This document shows, piece by piece, positions 35,616-44,133 of a stretch of 58,118 bases of DNA. A model generated the notes under the pieces. It made no database searches. It was not told the origin of the DNA and saw only the letters and a program-made list of their open reading frames with translations. Both the position numbers and the translations under genes were made by a program. Origin of the DNA: Lachnospiraceae bacterium (GTDB lineage Bacteria > Bacillota_A > Clostridia > Lachnospirales > Lachnospiraceae). Every line of letters begins with the position of its first letter. Within the stretch, counting starts at the first letter, position 1. The stretch spans positions 1 through 58,118 of the forward strand of contig JAEEWS010000014.1 of assembly GCA_016287765.1 (NCBI GenBank). Reading direction: 5' to 3'.

Positions 35616-36020
35616 CGATGCTCTTCTTCCTCAGTTCACAGGGCTCAGAGCATCGAGACTTTGAATTCTGGAGTTTTCGATGCCATATGCCCTTGATATC
35701 AGGCCTTCAGGGCATCGGGATTTTTAATTTTGAAATTTCCGATGCCATATCTTCTGAAAATCAAGCCTTTAGGGCATCGGGATTTTGATTTTTGGATTTT
35801 TCGATGCCATATCTTCTTGAAATCAAGCCTTTAGGGCATCGGGATTTTGATTTTTGGATTTTCCGATGCCATAGGCCAGGGGAATATGCCATTCAGGGCA
35901 TCGGGATTTTGATTTTCGGAATTTCCGATGCCATAGGCCAGGGGAATATGCTATTCAGGGCATCGGGATTTTGAAATTTGAAATTTCCGATGCCCCCGCC
36001 ATTTTTAAGGCGGTGGGCAT
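35616..36020. repeat. Seven-unit hairpin array with exact 62-bp period
   Basis: The arm CGATGC(C) begins at 35616, 35678, 35740, 35802, 35864, 35926 and 35988, always 62 bp apart. Complementary GGGCATCG arms alternate with it, so each arm can pair with the neighbour on either side (loops about 20 or 25 nt). The 40-bp GGGCATCGGGATTTTGAT...CCGATGCCATA part is conserved; the other 22 bp fall into similar pairs (units 2-3 and 4-5). The last unit is a strong hairpin GATGCCCCCGCC/GGCGGTGGGCATC. It fills much of the 671-bp gap between the tiny lipoprotein and the GMP synthase gene. No convincing gene inside. Confidence 0.9.
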
Positions 36021-36073
36021 CGAAATAATAGAATTTATTCCTTAGAAAAAACAACAATTTGTCGTCACTCAGG

Positions 36074-37054
36074 TCACTCGAATTCTATTGTTCCTGTAGG
36101 CTTGGGAGTGAAGTCATAAAGAACGCGGTTTACGCCGGGAACTTCATGAGTGATACGGTCCACAAGGTGGCACATGAGGTCAAAGGGGATATTTTCAACT
36201 GTGGCGCTCATGGCGTCCTGAGTATTTACAGCACGTATGATAACGGACCATTCGAAGGCTCTCTTGCCATCCTTTATGCCGGTGGACTTAAAATCCGGAA
36301 CGACGGTAAAATACTGCCAAACTTTGCCTGCCAAGCCGTTCTTTGCAAATTCTTCACGAAGGATAGCATCGGATTCACGGACGGCTTCCAGACGATCCCT
36401 TGTGATGGCTCCGGGGCATCTTACTCCAAGGCCGGGGCCGGGGAAAGGCTGACGATATACCATATTGTCAGGAAGGCCCAACTGCTTTCCTACTATACGG
36501 ACCTCGTCCTTAAAAAGGATCTTTACAGGCTCTACAAGTTCAAATTTCATATCCTCCGGAAGACCGCCGGCATTGTGATGAGCCTTGATGCCTTTTTCGC
36601 TTTCCAGAATATCGGGCCATATGGTTCCCTGTGCCAGGAATTCCACACCGTCCAGCTTTCTTGCCTCTTCCGCAAACACTTCGATGAATTCTCCGCCGAT
36701 TATCTTTCTCTTGGTTTCAGGATCCGAAACTCCGGCAAGCTTGTCCAGGAAGCGGTCTGTGGCATCCACGTATATAAGGTTAGCTTTCATCTGATTTCGG
36801 AATACTTCGATAACCTGTTCAGGCTCCCCCTTACGTAAAAGCCCATGATTAACATGAACGCATACCAGCTGTTGACCTACAGCCTTTATCAAAAGAGCTG
36901 CAACAACCGATGAATCCACTCCTCCGGATAAAGCGAGAAGTACCTTCTTGTTTCCTACCTGTTCCTTTACCAGCTTTACCTGCTCCTCTATAAAAGCATC
37001 TGCCAGTTCAGGGGTTGTGATCCGCACCATATCGTCCGGTCTTCTGTCATTCAT
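36074..37054 (-). CDS. GMP synthase ATP-pyrophosphatase domain only
   Basis: 326 residues, equivalent to the C-terminal two-thirds of GuaA. P-loop SGGVDSS near residues 45-51, [34 protein letters not shown] and the C-terminal dimerisation domain ending KPTGTIEFE. It should adenylate XMP and aminate it to GMP, but the glutamine amidotransferase domain is absent from the protein and from its neighbourhood, so it needs free ammonia or a partner, as the split archaeal-type enzymes do. A full-length guaA lies at 49899-51473 and differs clearly in sequence and base composition. GGAGGG and a promoter are present, so it is probably expressed. Confidence 0.9.
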   Translation of the reverse strand: MNDRRPDDMVRITTPELADAFIEEQVKLVKEQVGNKKVLLALSGGVDSSVVAALLIKAVGQQLVCVHVNHGLLRKGEPEQVIEVFRNQMKANLIYVDATDRFLDKLAGVSDPETKRKIIGGEFIEVFAEEARKLDGVEFLAQGTIWPDILESEKGIKAHHNAGGLPEDMKFELVEPVKILFKDEVRIVGKQLGLPDNMVYRQPFPGPGLGVRCPGAITRDRLEAVRESDAILREEFAKNGLAGKVWQYFTVVPDFKSTGIKDGKRAFEWSVIIRAVNTQDAMSATVENIPFDLMCHLVDRITHEVPGVNRVLYDFTPKPTGTIEFE

Positions 37055-37089
37055 TATAAAAGTCCCTCCAATTTCTTTATAAAGATATG

Positions 37090-37118
37090 TATAAACAGTT
37101 TACACTATAATGCGGCAA
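37090..37118 (-). promoter_or_regulatory. Putative promoter of the ATP-PPase gene
   Basis: On the minus strand TTGCCG (37118-37113), 17 bp, TTTATA (37095-37090), about 35 bp upstream of the start codon. Confidence 0.5.
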
Positions 37119-37213
37119 AATGAAATAATTTTTCTTCAGTGTTGAGAATTGATATGCTATAATGCCCGCTGTTATAACTGCCACCGGGTAGTGAGTGCGT
37201 GAGCGTTCGTTTC

Positions 37214-37312
37214 ACATCGTTAGGTCTTTGAAGATGTGGACTGATGCGAAGAATGCTTGCCTGAGAGTGCAGTTTCAAAAACGTATGCGTAGCGGGCTAC
37301 GCTGATGTACTA
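37214..37312. repeat. R2 element, internally deleted copy
   Basis: Shares with 28134-28296 the stretch GAATGCTTGCCTGAGAGTGC, AGTTTCAAAAACGTA and the GCGTAGCGGGCTACGC hairpin, then jumps straight to the terminal GATGTACTA, missing about 64 bp of the right half. On the minus strand the terminal TAGTACATC begins with TAG, which is the stop codon of the FtsX-like permease gene. The left terminus is degraded (ACATCG remains). Confidence 0.85.
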
Positions 37313-39754
37313 GCCATTGAATCTCACTCTGTCGATCACGGACTCTTTTCTTAAGGATCCGTTTAGGACAACCGTGATGATAAACTGCAAAAGGACCAAA
37401 GCCACGATCATAAGCAGCATCTCCTCCTTAGGGAAAATGAATCTGTGAAGGTTAAAGACGCCTGCGTCCTTGGCCAGCAAATACACCCGGAAACCTATGA
37501 AACTTCCTGCGCCTACAGCTATGATAACTATACCGAGGGTGTAAAACAGGCTTTCCGTAAACATCATCAAAAACAACTGCCTGTCGGACATTCCCACTGC
37601 CTGATAGATCCCGAATTCCTTTCTTCTGCTGTTCACGGAGCTCACCATGGTATTGATTATGTTCATGATGCAGATTGCCCCGAGAATTGCCAAAAAGGCA
37701 TAGCATCCCGTTCTTACCACCGAGATCCCGGTTTTCCACTGTTCGTACTCATCCTTCCAGGCATAGGATCTGAGCCCCGCTTCTTCCTTGCAAAGTGCCT
37801 TGATGGCCCTTTCCGTTTCCGGATCGTATTTTTCATCGGCATATATATTGAGGTCGGTAACAGTTGAATAATTACTGAGTCTGTCGACCGCCTCCTCCGC
37901 CATGTAAAGATATTTATTATGGGAAAAACCCAGAGAATAATCGCCTATGGCTGCGATCTCGATTTTCTTAGTGATGATCTCATCACCGTTATCGATCTCG
38001 ACCTCCAAAACATCTCCCAGACTCAATTCCGGATACCATACGAGCATATTCTTTTCGGCTATCACCTTGTCTCCGGACTTAAGATCTTCATAGGTCACAT
38101 GCCCTTCTGTTATGCCATTTATCAGCATATCCGCATATTCCTCGTTAACTCCCGAAATCCCGAGCATTTCTCCTTCAAACCTCTCACATTTTGCAAACTG
38201 CCCGTGCACCTCTTCGACTCTTCTGATCCCCGGGATACTCAACAGTTCTTTTTTAAGTTCTTCATTTAAGGGATTGTTCTTTTGCACCAACCGCCATTCA
38301 CGCTCGGGTCTACGCTCGTCGTTGTGGGCGATCACGGCCAGCACCTCGTATTCTCCCATAAAGCCCTCATTGGCGGCATCCACAGGGTCCGAGGACGAAA
38401 ACACGGAAGCTACCACCATAAAAAGGAGTGCGGTCAACCCCATCGAGAATATGGTGATAAGGTTCTTCCTTTTGTTTTCCTTGAGATGCACAAGTGTGAG
38501 CTTGAACACCGAAAGATCCCTGTAGCCCTTTTTATTTGCCTTTTTGGATGTGCTCTCACTGTACCGCATGGCTTCCACCTCGGATATCCCGGCTACTGTC
38601 TTCATCGGGCGAAGAAGGCTTAGTAAAACCGTAAGCAACGCCGCAACAACGGTGATAAAGTAGAGCTCCGGCCGGTACAGCATGACCTTCCCTTCCGAAA
38701 AAACCGCCCTTATGGCATTATCCAACACGCCGTTCTTTAATCCCACCTTCATTATCAGTTCCAATACCACCCGGACCAGAAGAGTTCCGATCAGCAGTCC
38801 CGCAGGTATCGCTGCCGCTGCCGTGAGCATACCCTCACCCAGGATCACCCGCTTAAGCTGCCCCGTGGTGGCCCCAACAGCCTTCAGCTTTCCGATCTCC
38901 CTGATCCTCTCCCCTACAGAAATGTAGTAGATCCCGTACAGTGTGATCGCTCCGATCAGGACAATGACGATCATTACGACCACTATGGTCATCTTTATCG
39001 TGGGATCCTCGTAATTCGCCCAAATGTAGCTATCATTTACCGTAACATATTTTTCTTTTATGCCAAAAGTGTCAGCCAGCAGCCCTATATTTTGCTTGAT
39101 CCTATCGGTACTATCTTCTCCGCTCCCCAGTTCAAGGTTCATCCCGAAAATAAAATTGTACTTAGGCTCCTTCGTCCCCTGTACCTTTTCCAAAAAAGCC
39201 CTGCTCACCAGGCAGGCATATGCTTTCTCGACACTTTCGGTACATGGTATGTATATACCACTGACAGTGAATCGCAAGGGAATCTTTTTGGTTCCTTCCT
39301 GTTTTCCGAACTCTATGCTGTCTCCCACTTTAGCTTCAGATCCCATGTCCTTAAGCATTTTTGCCGTGACCATGATCTCATCCTCTGCTTCCGGGAGCTT
39401 ACCGGAGATCAGCTTCATATTGTAAAGCTCAAAACTGCCCTGATCGACATAGACGAAACTGTAATCCGCATCATCTGTCTTAAGGGTCGCCACTTCCGCC
39501 ATAAGACCACATTTCTCGGTCATATGATGGGCTTCAAGCTTATTAGCCGTTTCCTTCGTTACATCGGAAAACATGCCGAACCATCTCGGATATACCATGT
39601 TCACCGCCGCTTTTTGCTCATCGATCAGATCCAAACCGACGGAAGGCACCAGGAAAAGCAGCATGGTGGTCAGGATCATCGCCAGTCCCGTCAATATGTT
39701 TTTTCTCTTATGATATCTAACATTTGCAAGAATTATCCGACGCAACATATGCAT
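37310..39754 (-). CDS. FtsX-like ABC transporter permease (module 2)
   Basis: 814 residues, larger than the module 1 permease. An N-terminal helix (ILTGLAMILTTMLLFLVPSVG), an extracytoplasmic domain, a first FtsX block (GERIREIGKLKAVGATTGQLKRVI), a second large extracytoplasmic part, and a C-terminal FtsX block (RRKEFGIYQAVGMSDRQLFLMMF). Probably exports or displaces a membrane-active compound together with the ATPase encoded 1 nt upstream. Its TAG stop codon lies in the R2 repeat, so the last codons (RFNG) abut the inserted element. Confidence 0.92.
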   Translation of the reverse strand: MHMLRRIILANVRYHKRKNILTGLAMILTTMLLFLVPSVGLDLIDEQKAAVNMVYPRWFGMFSDVTKETANKLEAHHMTEKCGLMAEVATLKTDDADYSFVYVDQGSFELYNMKLISGKLPEAEDEIMVTAKMLKDMGSEAKVGDSIEFGKQEGTKKIPLRFTVSGIYIPCTESVEKAYACLVSRAFLEKVQGTKEPKYNFIFGMNLELGSGEDSTDRIKQNIGLLADTFGIKEKYVTVNDSYIWANYEDPTIKMTIVVVMIVIVLIGAITLYGIYYISVGERIREIGKLKAVGATTGQLKRVILGEGMLTAAAAIPAGLLIGTLLVRVVLELIMKVGLKNGVLDNAIRAVFSEGKVMLYRPELYFITVVAALLTVLLSLLRPMKTVAGISEVEAMRYSESTSKKANKKGYRDLSVFKLTLVHLKENKRKNLITIFSMGLTALLFMVVASVFSSSDPVDAANEGFMGEYEVLAVIAHNDERRPEREWRLVQKNNPLNEELKKELLSIPGIRRVEEVHGQFAKCERFEGEMLGISGVNEEYADMLINGITEGHVTYEDLKSGDKVIAEKNMLVWYPELSLGDVLEVEIDNGDEIITKKIEIAAIGDYSLGFSHNKYLYMAEEAVDRLSNYSTVTDLNIYADEKYDPETERAIKALCKEEAGLRSYAWKDEYEQWKTGISVVRTGCYAFLAILGAICIMNIINTMVSSVNSRRKEFGIYQAVGMSDRQLFLMMFTESLFYTLGIVIIAVGAGSFIGFRVYLLAKDAGVFNLHRFIFPKEEMLLMIVALVLLQFIITVVLNGSLRKESVIDRVRFNG

Positions 39755-39755
39755 A

Positions 39756-40424
39756 TCATCTCACCACCTTACCGTCTTCAATGACCGTGACAACATCAGC
39801 CATCTGCGCTATAGCCTCGTTATGAGTGATCATCACTATTGTGCTGTTAAAGTCGGCAACACATCTTCTAAGGACCGCCAGCACCTCCAATTCGGTTCTT
39901 GAATCCAGGTTTCCCGTGGGCTCATCCGCAAGGATCACGGAAGGATTGCTTGCCAGAGCTCGTCCTATAGCCACTCTTTGCTTTTGCCCTCCGGACAGAG
40001 TGTCGGGCATAGCATTTCTCCTGTCGGAAAGCCCGATCTCTTCCAGTATCTTTTCTATCTCTTCTTCATTTGCCTTTCGTCCGTCAAGTCCAAGGGGCAG
40101 GACCAGATTTTCCCAGACATTGAGTGAGGGGATGAGGTTGTAATCCTGAAAAATAAAGCCGATCTTTCTTCTTCTGAATACAGCAAGATCATTACTGTTG
40201 AGATCATATATGCTTGTTCCGTCGATGATCACTTTGCCGGAATCGGGCCTGTCCAGTCCGCCCATAAGCTGCAGGAGAGTGGATTTCCCGGAGCCGGAAC
40301 GCCCCACCACGGCGGTAAAAGTCCCACGTTCCGCCTTAAAATCCGTATGATCCACAGCCTTTACCAGGTTATCCCCTTTTCCGTAATACTTGACCAGATC
40401 TTTAACTTCAACTATTGTGCTCAT
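39756..40424 (-). CDS. ABC transporter ATP-binding protein (module 2)
   Basis: 222 residues. Walker A GRSGSGKST near 40-48, FQDYNLIPSLNVWENLVLP, signature LSGGQKQRVAIGRAL, Walker [16 protein letters not shown] and MITHNEAIA. MacB-like partner of the FtsX permease directly downstream. Its upstream 92-bp gap holds a repeat-rich operator-like site, so it may have its own promoter, separate from the regulator genes. Confidence 0.95.
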   Translation of the reverse strand: MSTIVEVKDLVKYYGKGDNLVKAVDHTDFKAERGTFTAVVGRSGSGKSTLLQLMGGLDRPDSGKVIIDGTSIYDLNSNDLAVFRRRKIGFIFQDYNLIPSLNVWENLVLPLGLDGRKANEEEIEKILEEIGLSDRRNAMPDTLSGGQKQRVAIGRALASNPSVILADEPTGNLDSRTELEVLAVLRRCVADFNSTIVMITHNEAIAQMADVVTVIEDGKVVR

Positions 40425-40470
40425 TTTTTTCTCCTTATAAATTCATTGTCTTCATCATAAAGCACAAGAA

Positions 40471-40512
40471 TTACAAAACCCTTACAAAAACGATTACATT
40501 TTTGTAAGGGTT
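40471..40512 (-). promoter_or_regulatory. Putative response-regulator binding site before the module 2 ABC genes
   Basis: TTACA occurs at 40471, 40482 and 40494, about 11-12 bp apart, the helical spacing used by OmpR-type regulators. TTACA-TTTT-TGTAA (40494-40507) fits the TnACA-N4-TGTAA pattern described for BceR-like regulators. The wider stretch is a 14-bp perfect inverted repeat, AACCCTTACAAAAA (40477-40490) and TTTTTGTAAGGGTT (40499-40512). A TATGAT box lies downstream on the minus strand with a poor -35, as expected for an activated promoter. Confidence 0.6.
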
Positions 40513-40516
40513 GAAA

Positions 40517-41665
40517 TTAACCGGGTAAAAGCATCTGAAATATGCTCCCGCCCTCTGTTTTTCTTTTGGCGATCATGCAGCCGCCCTGCCTCTCAATGAT
40601 CTCCCGTGCAAGGTACAGGCCCACTCCTGCGCCGTCTTTTGAGATATTCTTAGCATTACTGCCTCGGTAGAACCTTTTAAAAATGGAATTTAATTCCCGC
40701 TCCGGAATTCCGATTCCGTTATCCTCCACCTCGATCGATACGTTTTGAGGAAGCTTGGTTATCCTGATCAACAGCTTTTCATTTTCCGGTGAATACTTGA
40801 TCCCGTTGTCCAGAACGTTTGCCAGCGCTTCTGCCGTCCACTTGGGATCGTGAAGGATGATGAAGTCCTCATCAGCCTCAGCCATGATCTCAATATGCCT
40901 TGAAGCCGCGCTCAAAAACACCTTACTCACCGCCTCACTCACGGTGTTTTTGATACCGGTGCTGACCGGATCAAGAGTGATCATGCTGCTTTCCAGTCTG
41001 GAAAGCTTCACCAGTTCATCCAGAAGCACTTCCATCTGCGCGATCTCCCTGCTTTCGCTCTCAATAAAGGTCCTTCTCTCATCCTCCGACAGTCCCTCTT
41101 CATTTGCCAGATCGTGACTCATTTTTATGGCGGCAATGGGCGTCTTTAATTGATGCGAAATGTTGGTAATAAGGGCTTTCGTGCTGTTTTCCTCTTCGGA
41201 AAGTCGTTTTTTTAGATCCTCTGTATCCTTTTCCAGATCGCAGATCTCTGCATATATTTCCTCAACACTTTTATACTTTTCATCCTGTCCCGAAATCCGC
41301 CTTCCTTTTCTTAGGTTTCGGATCAATTCAAGCAGATCGGCCCTTTTCTCCTCCTCTTTTTTCCTCCGGTATTTAAGATCAAAGGCATATATCGACAGGA
41401 CGATCCCTCCGAACAGCATCAGGCTCGTTGTGATCGTTATTGAGGTTTTCAGGTTACTCTGAGCAGATCTCCCAATATAATAAGAGTAGTTTTCTTCATA
41501 ATAAGCTTTGTTTTCGGGATAAAGGGTGATAAGTTCCTCGCATTGGTCTCTGAAAAGCCTTTCGTCCGATCTTTGTTTTTTCACCGATACAAGATTCACG
41601 ACCACTGCCGTAAGCACAAGGCAGCATATGAAGATCCCTATCTTTTGCTTACTTTTCCTGTCCAT
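40517..41665 (-). CDS. Sensor histidine kinase (module 2)
   Basis: 382 residues. TM1 at about 8-27, an extracytoplasmic loop of about 50 residues (KKQRSDERLFRDQCEEL, ENKAYYEENYSYYIGRS), TM2 at about 76-95, a linker helix, DHp box ISHQLKTPIAAIKMS with phospho-His near residue 171, and an ATPase domain (VLDNGIKYSP, EDNGIGIP, GVGLYLARE). The short loop is typical of kinases that sense through an associated transporter. It overlaps the regulator gene by 28 nt. Confidence 0.94.
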   Translation of the reverse strand: MDRKSKQKIGIFICCLVLTAVVVNLVSVKKQRSDERLFRDQCEELITLYPENKAYYEENYSYYIGRSAQSNLKTSITITTSLMLFGGIVLSIYAFDLKYRRKKEEEKRADLLELIRNLRKGRRISGQDEKYKSVEEIYAEICDLEKDTEDLKKRLSEEENSTKALITNISHQLKTPIAAIKMSHDLANEEGLSEDERRTFIESESREIAQMEVLLDELVKLSRLESSMITLDPVSTGIKNTVSEAVSKVFLSAASRHIEIMAEADEDFIILHDPKWTAEALANVLDNGIKYSPENEKLLIRITKLPQNVSIEVEDNGIGIPERELNSIFKRFYRGSNAKNISKDGAGVGLYLAREIIERQGGCMIAKRKTEGGSIFQMLLPG

Positions 41666-42312
41666 ATGTACCCCAATCCTCTGACATTGTCTATATGATT
41701 AGTTTTGAGCTTTCCCTTTAATCTGCTGATATTTACTGTAACCGTGTTATCATCCACAAACTGTCCGTCCAGGCCCCATATACTGTCAAGTATGTTTTCC
41801 TTTGAAAGGACTCTCCCGGGATTTTCCAGAAAAAGCATCAAAAGCAGAAGCTCTGTTCTGCTGAGGGCAACAGGCTCTCCTGCTTCCCTTACCTGTCTGT
41901 CCTTAAGAGACACTTCAATGTCGCCGGAAACCAAAATCTCGGCGCTTTGGCCTCCGCGCCTTCGTATAAAGGCATTCACCTTTGAGGTCAGCACATTAAC
42001 TGAAAAAGGCTTTGTGATATAATCATCCGCTCCGGTATCATATCCGTTGACGATATCAATCTCCTGATCCAAAGCGGTAAGATAGATAAGAATGGCATCG
42101 CTGCTTTTTCTCACATATTCTCCGAACCTGAGTCCGTCCCCGTCAGGAAGCGTGATATCACTTATCACCAGATCCACATCTTCCTTATCCATAACAGTCC
42201 TGGCTTCATTTACTGTAAAAGCGGAAAAAACCCGATAGCCCTCTTTTTCCAGCTTCAGCTTTATCCCTCTGTTAAGATTTTCCTCGTCTTCAACGATCAA
42301 TATATTATTCAT
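41638..42312 (-). CDS. OmpR-family response regulator (module 2)
   Basis: 224 residues. Receiver: ILIVEDEENLN, phospho-Asp near 51 in LVISDITLPDGDG, YLTAL and ITKPF. The winged helix carries LSRTELLLLMLFLENPGRVLS, DDNTVTVNISRLKGKL and VRGLGYIW. Expected to bind the TTACA sites at 40471-40512. It overlaps both the upstream membrane-protein gene (4 nt) and the downstream kinase (28 nt). Confidence 0.95.
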   Translation of the reverse strand: MNNILIVEDEENLNRGIKLKLEKEGYRVFSAFTVNEARTVMDKEDVDLVISDITLPDGDGLRFGEYVRKSSDAILIYLTALDQEIDIVNGYDTGADDYITKPFSVNVLTSKVNAFIRRRGGQSAEILVSGDIEVSLKDRQVREAGEPVALSRTELLLLMLFLENPGRVLSKENILDSIWGLDGQFVDDNTVTVNISRLKGKLKTNHIDNVRGLGYIWTGKVSKR

Positions 42313-42659
42313 TGCCCGTTATTCCCCTGATCGGTGTACTTTTTGGAAATCACCAGGCTGTAGATCACCATTACCGCTATGGTCTCGATCATTACTCCTA
42401 CAATAGAAAGCATCATAAGAAGGACGCTCTCTCCGATCACCATCGGTAATCCCAATAATACAAATATAACCCCATAGGCTATGAAAAGCGAACCCGTAGC
42501 GCAGTTATATGCCTTTAAGGCTCCGTCCTTTATTTTGGGTGGTCTGGCATTGGCCCAAAAGCCCGCAGCCTTTTTCATAAACATGGCTCTGATCCCCAGG
42601 GCCACCATAAAGCCACCGATCAATGCCCAGATAATAAACCCGATCTTTGCTCCATCCAT
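42309..42659 (-). CDS. Small membrane protein leading the module 2 operon
   Basis: 116 residues with three or four helices: IGFIIWALIGGFMVALGIRAMF, a conserved-looking soluble stretch KKAAGFWANARPPKIKD, ATGSLFIAYGVIFVLLGLP and ESVLLMMLSIVGVMIETIAVMVIYSL. Resembles small uncharacterised Clostridial membrane proteins with an FWAN motif. It overlaps the response-regulator start by 4 nt, so it belongs to the two-component operon; a role as accessory sensor or immunity protein is only a guess. Confidence 0.8.
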   Translation of the reverse strand: MDGAKIGFIIWALIGGFMVALGIRAMFMKKAAGFWANARPPKIKDGALKAYNCATGSLFIAYGVIFVLLGLPMVIGESVLLMMLSIVGVMIETIAVMVIYSLVISKKYTDQGNNGQ

Positions 42660-42671
42660 ACTCTTCTCCTT

Positions 42672-43268
42672 TTATTTGACCATTTCCTCGATCATCTTCC
42701 AGTCAGCGCATCGTAAATAATTCTCGTTCGGAAGCTCATGCTTCCGATTCCACGGCCTGTCAAAGACCATCACCTTTAGTTCAGGCATATGCTCAAAGAA
42801 CCGAAATGCCGACGGCGAATCCTCCACAGCATAATCAAATTTCATCTTCTTATAATCTTCTATCTCAAGGCTGAAAGCGCTGTTCTTTATAAAGCTGTCT
42901 CTTCCGTATTTGTTCAAACAATACATCCTGACACGCTCGAGTCCGTGTTGATCGAGCCACAGCCTCGAAGGCTCGTAGGCACTGTAAGGGCGTCCGGTAA
43001 TGATCGACACGTTCCATCCGTTATCTATCCATTTATTGATCGTCTCAGATGCCCCGGGAGTTTCCTTGTAACTGAGAAGCACCTCGGGCCTGTGCCCTTC
43101 GATCATCATCTCATCATACTGCTCTTTTGTCAAAGAAAACGACTTTTGGAGATCAAAGTATCCTATCTTTTCATAGGGCACTTCTTTTCCGAACATTTCA
43201 CCCACAAGCTTCGAAAAGTTGAGTGCCGTCTCACAAAGGCAATCATCAAAATCTACGTAAATATTCAT
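42672..43268 (-). CDS. HAD-superfamily 5'-nucleotidase-like protein
   Basis: 198 residues. The N-terminal HAD motif I is YVDFDDCLCET (Asp6 nucleophile, Asp8), motif II region SIITGRP, and motif IV acidic residues in DYAVEDSPSAFRFF. The pattern is closest to the 5'(3')-deoxyribonucleotidase-like (NT5C) group of Firmicutes. Probably a cytoplasmic phosphatase for nucleotides. It ends 12 nt before the module 2 operon on the same strand and could be co-transcribed with it. Confidence 0.82.
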   Translation of the reverse strand: MNIYVDFDDCLCETALNFSKLVGEMFGKEVPYEKIGYFDLQKSFSLTKEQYDEMMIEGHRPEVLLSYKETPGASETINKWIDNGWNVSIITGRPYSAYEPSRLWLDQHGLERVRMYCLNKYGRDSFIKNSAFSLEIEDYKKMKFDYAVEDSPSAFRFFEHMPELKVMVFDRPWNRKHELPNENYLRCADWKMIEEMVK

Positions 43269-43440
43269 CCTCTATCCTCTGTTTCTTCTTTTTTCTGCAT
43301 ATACTATCTTTTGCTCTTCTTCCGAAATCCCGTATCATAGTATGATAAAATTATACCGCACTTAGGTAATTTTATCATCTCTTTTTAGCAGTTTGTTATT
43401 TCCGTTTTCGTTTTCGTAAGGCCCTCCAAGAACAAAAACA

Positions 43441-43471
43441 GGCAAAGGAGTCTTTGATCGACGCCTTTGCC
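43441..43471 (-). terminator. Terminator downstream of the DUF5104 pseudogene
   Basis: GGCAAAGG (43441-43448) pairs with CCTTTGCC (43464-43471); on the minus strand TGTTTTTG follows. Confidence 0.75.
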
Positions 43472-43509
43472 TTTCTGACATAATACTTTAACATTCACAT
43501 AACATCCGT

Positions 43510-44092
43510 TTATTTATCAACCTCACCCCTGTATTTCTCATACTTATCAGGATAGTTCTCCTCAAGAAAAGAATCAGGCACGTAGATTTCACGAAAACCA
43601 AACTTAAGATCATCTTCATTATCCTCCCGTATTAGGAGTATTCCTTTTACACCTTCTTCTTCAGGTTCAAGATCGTTTCTGGTGCAGGATTCCACATGAA
43701 ATCTATACTTGATCCCATCCGCATAAAGCCAGTACAGTTTATTTATCAAAACCATCTTACCCTTGCCTCGAACACTTTATTTATAATAATCTCCGACCAC
43801 ATTCTCATAAGAACTTATACCATTCGGGAAGGTTGAAAAAATATAATCTATTCCTTCATCCAACAGGTCTGATTCTTCCTGTACCTTCTTTGAAAAAAGA
43901 TTTTTTAATGCTTCAGCATCTTTGTCTTTGATCGCCGCCATTATTTTCTCAAAGTTTTCATCGGCAATCTCCTGTGTGTTCGGCACTTCTCTTACTCCAC
44001 GAGGTTCTCTGACTATCCACTTTGTACAACTGCATCCAAAGGACACTAAGACTAAAAGAGCAATGCTGTATTACAAGTTTCTTCCCAAACAT
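43510..44092 (-). pseudogene. DUF5104-type lipoprotein gene, disrupted
   Basis: Reads as a lipoprotein gene broken twice. ATG at 44092 with GGAGGAG upstream starts MFGKKL, but the lipoprotein signal (SIALLLVLVSFGC) is in another frame, so a one-base shift lies near 44066-44075. The body follows (TQEIADENFEKIMAAIKDKD, EALKNLFSKKVQEESDLLDE), then an in-frame TAA at 43777-43779 after ENVVGDYYK. The same frame continues beyond it as VLINKLYWLYADGIKYRFHV and GILLIREDNEDDLKFGF, the usual C-terminal half of DUF5104 proteins. Either a pseudogene or two sequencing errors. A restart at ATG 43755 would give an isolated 81-residue half. Confidence 0.7.
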
Positions 44093-44133
44093 ACTACTCC
44101 TCCATAATGTTACCAATATATTTATGCCTTTGA

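Noticed and set aside
35792..35974. Repeat-containing 60-residue plus-strand protein
   Set aside because: It lies wholly inside the 62-bp array; 62 is not a multiple of three, and there is no ribosome-binding site.
35616..36020. CRISPR array
   Set aside because: A 40-bp repeat with 22-bp intervals resembles one, but the intervals are similar in pairs, repeats are diverged, and no cas gene is in the window.
43341..43379. Inverted repeat GATAAAATTATACC/GGTAATTTTATC upstream of the HAD gene
   Set aside because: Two-base mismatch and AT-rich; may be an operator but cannot be told from chance.
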